From Platynereis dumerilii (Eukaryota > Annelida > Polychaeta > Phyllodocida > Nereididae): DNA of 64,000 nt. The translations under genes and the position numbers were made by a program. The stretch is taken from assembly GCA_026936325.1 (NCBI GenBank), contig JAPTHN010000010.1, positions 46,956,150 through 47,020,149 on the forward strand, read 5' to 3'. The notes beneath the pieces are model-generated. The model did not search any database. It saw only the letters and a program-made list of their open reading frames with translations, and was not told where the DNA came from. Positions 55,883 to 64,000 of this stretch are shown one piece after another (position 1 is the stretch's first letter; each line of letters opens with the position of its first letter).

Positions 55883-57279
55883 ACTAGACATCAATATTAC
55901 TGGTGAACCAGTAATGAGCATTCACCATAAAAAAGGATTTACTTGATTATCAACTTGACTTCAATTCTTCATATTGACATTTATATTGACACTTTAATTG
56001 ACTTCATTTTGACATCCATATTGACATTCCTATTGACATAATTCATATTGACATTCATTTTGATATTCATGTCGACATTCATACTGATATTCATACTGAC
56101 CTTTGTATTGACATTCCTATTGACAGTATTCATATTGACATTCATTCTGATATTCATATCAACATTCATACTGATATTCATACTGACCTTCATATTGATC
56201 TTTAAATTGATATTGATGTTCACAATGACATTCATATCAACATCCATATTGACATTCATGACATTCATATTGACACTGATATCAATTGACACTGATGACA
56301 CTGATATCTACACTAATAGTGACATTCATTTTGAGATTCATTAATTTTGACATTCATGTTGATATTCAAGTTGACATTCATGTTGACATTCATATATATT
56401 GACATTCATATTGACATACATATTGAATTCATAATGACATTCATATTGAGTTCATATTGATCTTAATTTATTCTTTAATGCATTCTATCCTGTACTTATC
56501 TCATTTCATCATTTTTCCTGTCTTTGACTGGTGATGACCTTGACAAGTGATTAACCTCTTCTCAAGGTCAAATATATTTTAGATCATTCAAGTTTCTCTT
56601 GATTGGAAATGATAGACCACAATTGAACAACCTTGCTTGAAAAAGTTGTGTAATGTACCTATCGTGGCTTTTAATTCACTTTCTGTGACCTTGACCTTGA
56701 TGTCAAGGTCATGGATGTTTGATGAAAATATTCCTCTATCACAGGGCTATATATGTGCCAAGTTTCATTGAGTTGTCTTCATTCATAACAAAGTTAAAAA
56801 ATATTTTCACTTTTGGGCAAAATATTGTAATTTTGAAAGTCGAATATCTCAGTAACCACTTGCATGATTTTCACCATATTTCTTGCTGCATTGGCCCATG
56901 CTATAGAGCACCTTTTGCTATAATTTCATGAAAGTGCTGATAGTAGTTTTCTTAAATCCGTGCGCACACTGGTTTTCATTAAAAGGGGTTAGGGCAATTA
57001 CCCCTTTTTGAAAATGATCAATTTCACGGCTGATATTTGTTCAATAGGGGTCTACTAACTTAACAGTGAAGACCAGGTGTCTCTATCTTTATTAGTTCAG
57101 GAGATAGACCTCCAAAGACAGTGACTTTGAGGTGACCTGTGACCTTGATAAATAGGTCAAGGTCAAAAATATTTTGGGAAATTAATCTACTCATCTAGGA
57201 CTATCTATACACTAACTTTCATGTTGAAATTCCAAAAAAAAAGGGAAGAAAAATAATAATAATAATAATAATAATAATA
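55883..57279 (+). repeat. 1.4-kb unit, copy 1
   Basis: It starts ACTAGACATCAATATTAC with the palindrome ATTACTGGT-GA-ACCAGTAAT (55,896-55,915) and runs through a TTGACATTCAT minisatellite (about 55,968-56,460). A noncoding body follows with TGACCTTGACCTTGATGTCA (56,686-56,705), GTGCCAAGTTTCATTGAG and GGGGTCTACTAAC. It ends in (AAT)n at 57,253-57,279. The 12-bp minisatellite produces an artificial 100-codon frame on each strand. Confidence 0.88.
55968..56460. repeat. 12-bp minisatellite, ATTGACATTCAT
   Basis: Dozens of degenerate units with CTGATATTCAT and TCGACATTCAT variants. The mate in copy 2 (57,362-57,720) is shorter and differently ordered, so it has changed by unit gain and loss since the duplication. 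Confidence 0.92.
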
Positions 57280-58504
57280 ACTAGACATCAATATTACTGG
57301 TGAACCAGTAATGAGCATTCACCATAAAAAAGGATTTACTTGATTATCAACTTGACTTTGATTCTTCATATTGACTTTTATATTGACACTTGAATTGACT
57401 TCATTTTGACATTCATATTGACATTCCTATTGACATTATTCATATTGACATTTATATCAATATTCATATTGACATTCACTGACATTCATTTGACCCTGAT
57501 ATCAATTGAGAGTGATGACACTGATAGTGACACTGATGACACTGATATCTACACTAATATTCACATTCATTTTGACATTCATTAATTTTGACATTCATGT
57601 TGATATTCATGTTGACATTCATATATATTGACATTCATATTGACATTCATATGGACATTCATATTGACATTCAAATTGAATTCATAATGGCATTCATATT
57701 GACTTCATATTGACCTTAATTTATTCTTCAATTCATTCTATTCTGCACTTATCTCATTTCTTCATTTTTCCTGTCTTTGACTGGTGATGACCTTGACAAT
57801 TGATGAACTTCTTCACAAGGTCAAATATACTTTAGATCATTCAAGTTACTCTTGATTGGAAATGATAGACCACAATTGAACAACCTTGCTTGAAAAAGTT
57901 GTGAAATGTACCTACCGTGCCTTTTCATTCACATTCTGTGACCTTGACCTTGATGTCAAGGTCATGGATGTTTAATGAAAATATTCCTCTACCACAGGGC
58001 TATATATGTTCCAAGTTTCATTGAGTTGTCTTCATTCAAAGCAAAGTTAAAAAATATTTTCACTTTTGGGCAAAATATTCTAATTTTGAAAGTCAAATAT
58101 CTCAGTAACCCCTTGCATGATTTTCACCACACTTCTCGCTGCATTGGCCCATGCTATAGAGCACCTTTTGCTATAATTTCATGAAAGTGCTGCTTGTAGT
58201 TTTCTCAAAACCGTGCGCAAACTGGTTTTCATTAAAAGGGGTTAAGTTAATTACCCCTTTTTGAAAATGATCAATTTCATGGCTGATATTTGTTCAATAG
58301 GGGTCTACTAACTCAACACTGAAGACCAGGTGTCTCTATCTTTATTAGTTCAGGAGATAGACCTCCAAAATCAGTGACTTTGAGGTGACCTGTGACCTTG
58401 AAAAATAGGTCAAGGTCAAAAATATTTTGGGAAATTAATCTACTCATCAAGGACTATCTATACACTAACTTTCATGTTGAAATTCCAAAAAAAAAGGGAA
58501 GAAA

Positions 58505-58542
<38 letters not shown>
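57280..58542 (+). repeat. 1.3-kb unit, copy 2
   Basis: Same order as copy 1: ACTAGACATC, palindrome (57,293-57,312), minisatellite, TGACCTTGACCTTGATGTCA region near 57,940-57,960, GTTCCAAGTTTCATTGAG, and an (AAT)n end at 58,506-58,542. The bodies are very similar outside the minisatellite. Confidence 0.88.
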
Positions 58543-58631
58543 GACCAAAATCAATACCATTCACCATAGTGATGGTGAATGCTAATAATACGACCAAAAT
58601 CAATACCATTCACCATAGTGATGGTGAATGC

Positions 58632-58664
<33 letters not shown>
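58541..58664. repeat. 49-bp duplicate with palindrome, then (AAT)n
   Basis: A 49-bp phrase beginning ACGACCAAAATCAATACC occurs twice in tandem (58,541-58,589 and 58,590-58,638). Each copy contains CATTCACCAT-AGTG-ATGGTGAATG (58,558-58,581 and 58,607-58,630). The half GCATTCACCAT also opens the 1.4-kb units (55,917 and 57,314). (AAT)n follows to 58,664. Confidence 0.88.
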
Positions 58665-58666
<2 letters not shown>

Positions 58667-58689
58667 TCAAAGAAAACAAGATGATTCTC

Positions 58690-59595
58690 CCGATAGGTCG
58701 AATCATAATTAGCATCACGCTGTCATTAGCATCATGTCAAAAATGGCTTATTGCCTTTACGTCACTAAAAGTTTGTTGCAGGTGACTGGAGTTGAAATCA
58801 GTTGAATATATATTATCAATAAATGTTTCAACAGACTACTACATAACATTTTTGAATTTTCCTTGCATCTGACATGCTTAGTATGAAGTTTGATGCTTCT
58901 CTGAAATTACTAACCAAATACGGGGTGCCAGTAACATTAAACCATTGTCTAGCTTCTGAAATATGGTTTAGTAAAGACACTGGGCACTGGAGGAAGTAGT
59001 GGAGATCATCTTTATTATTCAGAATCCATCGATGAAAAGAGTGTTTTTGGTTGTTTTTGTAAATTTCTGGTTCAAGGACATGTTCTATCTCAATGACTAT
59101 TGGTCATAGAGACCTGAAATATAGCTCAATGTGTGCAGGAAAGCCACTTTCCTATTTGTTGGTAATACATTATTCAGCTCTAAGTGGTACGGATTTAAAG
59201 TTATAGGCATGATGCTAATGACAGACATATTTGGTATTTTAATTGATCAAATGCAGTTTCTCAAAAATAATTGGCACTAGAGACCTGGAACTTGGCCCAA
59301 AATGTGCAAGCAACTTGCCTAATCATTGGCAATAGATTGTTTAGCCCTAAGTAGTCAGGATTTTTTAGTTAGAAGTGTGATTTTAATGACAGTCAAAAAA
59401 CATTACAGCTATATTTATCACCTCAGTACAGATCAGTGGGGCATTGGGACCCTTGGACATGAAAGTGCGGTGATAGCTGACTGTTTGACCCACCCAACGC
59501 AAACTTTAAAAGGCATTTCTGGAACGAAAAATTTTCAAAGTTTTTTCAGCTGAAATTTCGAGGTTTTCAAATTTTGACCCATCTAATAAAATTTG
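58690..59595. other. No gene seen; end of insertion block
   Basis: Two related phrases, near 59,092-59,165 and 59,268-59,345 (AGAGACCTG(A/G)AA, GC(A/C)(A/C)A(A/T)(A/T)TGTGC, TTGG(T/C)AATA), form a local duplication of about 175 bp. No domains in the small frames. Confidence 0.5.
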
Positions 59596-61713
59596 TTCTT
59601 GACAGTCTTCCTTTCTCTCTCATCTTCAGAATAAAGGTGTCGTCTTCCTTTATTGTCATGTGGAAATTGGAGTCCATAACATTTTGCACAGAAATGAGTT
59701 TTGCCAGACTTCCGGAACATATTTATTTTGCGAGACAAACCCAGTCATCTTTAATGGACTTCCATGTCCCAGAATTTAAGCAAAGTACTACTTTCTAGTC
59801 AGTTTTGGTCGCGGTTTGGCTGCAAATGGTTGTTTCTTTACACCATGAATGAAAATCTGGCATGTTATAATCTTTATTCCTGAACTGACATCTTGTTGAT
59901 TTATTTCTAGACCTTCCAGATAGTAAAATTTATTGCTTTTATCCCTAACATTTTCACTGCATGCTTAAAAACAAAATCACTATTCATTTAGTTGTAGCCT
60001 TGACTTAATTCAACCTGTTCTTGAGCATTCATCTTCCATAATTGAAGTTGATTAATTTTCAAGCGGTCATCAGAAAATTATTATGACAAATACAGAACTC
60101 ATCATCTGCGTTCAAATTGATAATTCTTTGAAAAAAAATCTTGATTAATGTTTTGATCAAGTGACATGAAATCCTTTGCTTCAGGCTATCAGGCTTAGAA
60201 AGCCCAATGAATTAGGCTGATTGCTACTCATTTGAGGCACAGAGGCTCCTTAGTTTTCTATCTGCAGTTCTGAATGAGTTTGAAGCAACTGAAACTGTTC
60301 TTACATTGTTTATGTTATTATTTGTTTGTGTTTATTTTAATTTTGAGGATGTGGCAATGTTTATTGTTGGGCTATTCGACGCAGCGACTTGTCCATATTC
60401 AGGACTTCCGACTCTCCTCACAAGTCTGTTGCTGTGCCTTTTTCATGATATTAGATTTTATGTATAAGTAACTACTTATGTACATGTATACAAGGAATTT
60501 GAAATTGTTCGGCAAGGCAATTCAAACCTTTGGGAATTGGTTTTCCTAAAATTTGAATTTATTGAATTTTTATCAAGTTTCAACATAAAATGGCGACTTC
60601 AAACGATCTATTTAAAAGTAAAATTTGTATCAGAAAATCTTGAGTGGCCTCAAAGCCTCAGAGGCAACTGAGTGGAAGAGTTCAGATCAATTGGAATTTA
60701 AAGTGATGCAAAATTAAAACGAATTGCACTGCAGTCACAATGACTTTTTAGGGGATTAGGTGTCCATCTGATATTCATCAACATATTTGGAGTGAGAGTG
60801 AAAACTATAGCATAACACCATTTTGAGTTAGCTTGGTTGCTACAATGAAAAGGTGTTATTATTTTTGAGAAGATCAGTTAAGCAATGAGCAGACACAGCA
60901 AAATCAGAAGATTCTGCTTTTCCAGTGTTTTTTTTATTTTTTATTAACTTTAGCTTTTAAAGTCATGTTGACATGCTGCCAGTCCCCCTTAAGAGGCTGA
61001 GTGTGAAGCATGTCTTTCTTGACTTTGGTTTCGAAAACAGTCTATAAATTCCCATATCATTCTTCTCTCAGATGCTTTTAATGTTTGTTTAGAACTTTCT
61101 GCCTGTCATGGCCCTGATGGGGTGACAGCATGATTGAAGTGCCATAAAAATGTGTTAGCTCTTTAAGCCTACAGGAAATTACCCAATTAGTGATTCAAAG
61201 TGACGACAATTGGAACTGACGACTCTAAAATTTTAAATCTCTCCAATCTCAACTAAAAGAAGAAAAAAGCAATTTGTTTTTGTCTTGATAGGTTTATTAT
61301 AATATTCAGAGTCAGTGTGTTGCCATTTGCTCCGGCAAATATCCGATCTTATGAATTGACTGTGAAGAGTCTCCACCTTCACACATGTAATGTTTCACCT
61401 TATAGTCATCAACCACTTACAAATCGTTGTTTAGCTTTGGAACTTATCTAGCTTCAATGTTACTAACCTAGAAGCACTCACATAGTGCTTCAATCATTAG
61501 TATCATGTTAATCTGCTTTAATTATAATAGCATAGCATGCATGGTGTAATTAAGTGGATTAAATATAATATGTCATCCTTGGCAAGAATCGTGAGAATTT
61601 TTTAGCAGGATGGCTGCCATGTATCCCCCCCGTAAATCAATGTTGCGTCATAAATTTATATTGTTGCTTGCTGTCACCAAAACCAGTTGCATGAAAGATT
61701 GTCATGGAATCAA
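59596..61713 (+). repeat. Large array, unit D (resumed)
   Basis: Resumes at TCTCTCATCTTCAGAATAAA. Landmarks follow in array order: TCCATAACATTTTG (59,675), ACAGAACTCATCATC (60,091), GGCTGATTGCTACTCATTTG (60,215), CATGGCCCTGATGGGGTGAC (61,109) and GCATGCATGGTGTAATTA (61,536). Closest to unit B by eye, especially around 61,040-61,260. Confidence 0.8.
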
Positions 61714-63440
61714 CCAGGATTCACTGGATTATCAGGTATCTCAACTTGTTAAATTCATTGAGGCATCTTTAGACTGATTGACTCTCACTCATTCACTAAC
61801 TGACTGACTGACTGTGTGACTGACCATGACTGACTGACTGTTTGAGGTTGAAGATAGTCTCACCACTATATAACAAAACTTCTTTCTCATAAAAAAAAAG
61901 GTCAAGGTAAAGGTACTTTTATTTAATGTGGTTAGCCAAGCTTAGTCAGTGACTTGTTTCCAGTTGGGCCCACAGCACCTCCTTTCTACCTCATCTTCAG
62001 AATGAAGGCGCCGTCTTTCTTTAATGTGAAGTGGAAATTGGAGTCCATAACATTTTGAATAGAAAGTAGTTTTGCCAGACAGGCTATTAGAAGAGCTTCC
62101 TGAACATATTTATTTTGTGAGGCAAACCCAGTCATCGTAAATGGACTTCTATGTCCCAGAATTTGAGGAGAGTACTACTTTCTATTATTCATTTTTGGCT
62201 GTGGTTTTCTGTAAACAGTTGGTCCTATATGCCTTTATTCCCTAACAGAGACTTGCTTTATTTTTAAACATTCCAAATCGTAATATTTATCATTGTCATT
62301 CCACACATGTTGACCACATGCTTTAATGAGAAATTATTTAATTGTGGCTTTAGCTCAATGAATCATTCAACCTGTCCATGAGCATTCAACTTTTCCTATC
62401 AAAGTTAATAAATTTTGAAGTGGTCATCAACAGATAACTCTGACAATTACAGAACTCATCAATTTGATTCAAATTGATAAATGTTTTAACGAAAATCTTG
62501 ATGAATATTCTGATCAAGTGACATGAAATCTTTTGGTTCAGGTGATTAGCCGTTGAATTAAAGCAAAATTGATTAAGGTGATTGCTACTAATTGAAGGAC
62601 AGAGGCTCCATGGTTTCCTCTCTACATGTAATTGATGTGTCCGAAATTCCACACTTGTAACAAAAAGTATCTACTTCAGACAGTCTGTTTAAAATTTGCA
62701 TCCAAAAATATTAAGTGACTTTAGAGCCTCAGAAGCAATTTAGCAGAAGAGGAGGCAACTGAGAGGTGGAATTCAAAGTGAGCTAAATTGGAACATATGG
62801 CAAACGGTCAGCAGAGCTCTATGGTGAAAATTGCCTCATTCTTCTCTGTTTGGATTTTTTAATGGTGCTTTTTATGTAATCACAGTTGTCTTGCTTTAAG
62901 AATTTTCCAGCAGTCACTGCAAGGTCAGACACTTCTATCTTCTAAAGGGACTTTCATTCACTTTTCTTTATAGCTGCAATTTCATGTGTCCGTTACTCTG
63001 TATATTACCAACATTTAGCAAAAGCTTCCACACCGTTTCAGGTAAAACTAGCTAGGACATTTACTGCATTGAACAGGTTTTGAAATTTTGGACAAAATCT
63101 GTGAATCGCTTATTTTCAATGCCATATGTTAATGCCTGCCACTTGAGAGCCAGAGTGTGACATCTGCTTTCTTTATTTGAGGTTTGGAAAAAGTCCATCC
63201 TACTCCTCTCCCAGATGCCTGTAATGCTTGTTTAGAACGTTTCTGCCTGCCATGGCCCTGATGAGGTGACATGATGATTGAAGTGCCATAAAAATGTGTT
63301 TGCTTTTGAGGCCGACGGGAAATTGCCCAATTAGAGTTTTCAAAACAAATTGATGACTCAACAGATGCAACATTTGGGATTTCAAGTCCCACCAGTCTTT
63401 AATGAGAAGAAGTAACAAACAATTTAGTTTTTTCTTCAAT
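61714..63440 (+). repeat. Large array, unit E
   Basis: Landmarks: ACCAGGATTCACTGGATTATC (61,716), a SINE remnant (61,893-61,985), TCCATAACATTTTGA (62,044), ACAGAACTCATCAA (62,450) and CATGGCCCTGATGAGGTGAC (63,252). It is the last unit seen; the sequence after 63,440 does not match. Confidence 0.78.
61893..61985 (-). mobile_element. SINE remnant, same site as the 47.5-kb copy
   Basis: Matches the 3' portion of the SINE at 47,527-47,735 (AAAGTACCTTTACC and GGGCCCAACTGGAAAC on the minus strand) at the corresponding place in the array unit. The tRNA-like head is absent. Confidence 0.7.
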
Positions 63441-63927
63441 GTCACTTAGTAATACATAAAGGTGCGCAGTACTCTTTTGATCATTAATATCACATTGTTT
63501 GCCTTCATTAGCCTCCTTATATATATACATAGAAGTAGATTAACTTCCCGAAAATTTTAGTTTTGAAATAATTTATCAAAATTATTTTTTTATCCAACCT
63601 CCCCTCCCCTATAACATAAGAATCCCCCCCCCCCACCTACTATATTCAAAGTATCTGTGTAATAATTTGAATTTTATGCTCAAATATTTTAAGATATTTT
63701 TCAAGTCAGTAACTATGGGCAGAGTAAAAATTGTGTTATCTCTTTTTACAAATCACGTAAAATAATTAATATTCTGTATATCTTTATATGTTGCCATAGG
63801 ATAACCACAAATGTAATTGTTGCCTATCTATTTTATTATATATTATATTCTTTATATTTAAATATGCCACCTATTGATTGTTTTGAGGATCATAACATTC
63901 ATTTGAATTATACCATTACTTAATTGT
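63441..63927. other. No gene seen
   Basis: A+T-rich, with a C-rich run at about 63,600-63,638. No repeats with partners in the window. Confidence 0.55.
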
Positions 63928-63989
63928 CTTCTTCTTTTTTTTTCTTTTTTTTCTTTTTTTTTTTCTTTTTTTTTTTCTTTTTTTTTCTT
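63928..63989. repeat. Polypyrimidine (T-rich, CTTTTTTTT) tract
   Basis: Almost pure T with a C every 7-10 bases, reaching nearly to the end of the window. It could be the start of a longer tract or a microsatellite. Confidence 0.9.
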
Positions 63990-64000
63990 AAGCTATTGCA

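Noticed and set aside
55981-56344. Frames of about 100 codons on both strands with MNVNMDVDMN-like repeats
   Set aside because: A product of the 12-bp TTGACATTCAT minisatellite; the duplicate unit does not keep the frame.

Overview
The window looks like a repeat-dense stretch of nuclear DNA from an invertebrate animal. It is A+T rich (roughly two thirds A+T by eye), has no operons or Shine-Dalgarno-type spacing, and carries tRNA-derived SINEs, LINE 3' ends with microsatellite tails, a Penelope-like element, a BEL/Pao fossil, hAT and TA/TTAA-target DNA transposons, and many foldback palindromes. A marine, perhaps deuterostome, invertebrate (echinoderm, hemichordate or lancelet) is my guess from the type of SINE and LINE mix; this is weak. 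No host protein-coding gene, rRNA or functional tRNA gene could be supported. The window is probably intergenic or a very large intron.

Layout. 1-0.56 kb: copy of a dispersed repeat seen again at 26.95-27.53 kb. 0.9-2.4 kb: element with about 150-bp inverted ends. 4.96-16.55 kb: bounded by perfect 23-bp inverted repeats next to TTAA; inside lie a foldback, three hAT-type copies, a LINE 3' end, small MITEs, a hairpin and a large inverted repeat built of AAATAAATAATT modules. 17.3-20.1 kb: two LINE 3' fragments (a CR1/jockey-group type and an R2/NeSL-group type). 20.1-23.6 kb: three long hairpins and a 1.2-kb unit present twice. 23.6-26.5 kb: unremarkable. 26.5-31.9 kb: diverged large-unit tandem duplications with tRNA-like modules. 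31.9-35.85 kb: element with long inverted arms carrying perfect DR2 nuclear-receptor-type motifs, with LINE debris inside. 35.9-37.5 kb: SINE split by a 1.2-kb hAT element with an exact 8-bp target duplication. 37.9-63.4 kb: degenerate array of about five units of about 2.1 kb, interrupted by a 4.8-kb DNA transposon that holds the BEL fossil (42.25-47.05 kb) and by an 11-kb block of other repeats (48.44-59.6 kb). That block contains a 1,879-bp tandem duplication of about 275-bp units, a nearly whole Penelope-like element with a hammerhead ribozyme motif, and two copies of a 1.3-1.4-kb unit with TTGACATTCAT minisatellites.

How the parts relate. The sequence records a series of nested insertions and local duplications, and several give relative dates: hAT after SINE; Penelope-like element after the 1,879-bp duplication; DNA transposon after the 2.1-kb array; a SINE present before some array units were copied. 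I did not find a clearly undescribed functional system. The best candidates for follow-up are the Penelope ribozyme and its palindromic junction, the 11.6-kb TTAA-bounded element with CRE and IR1 motifs near both ends, the repeat-borne DR2 and ERR/NR5A-type motifs, and the set of long hairpins with similar G+C-rich centres but unrelated arms.
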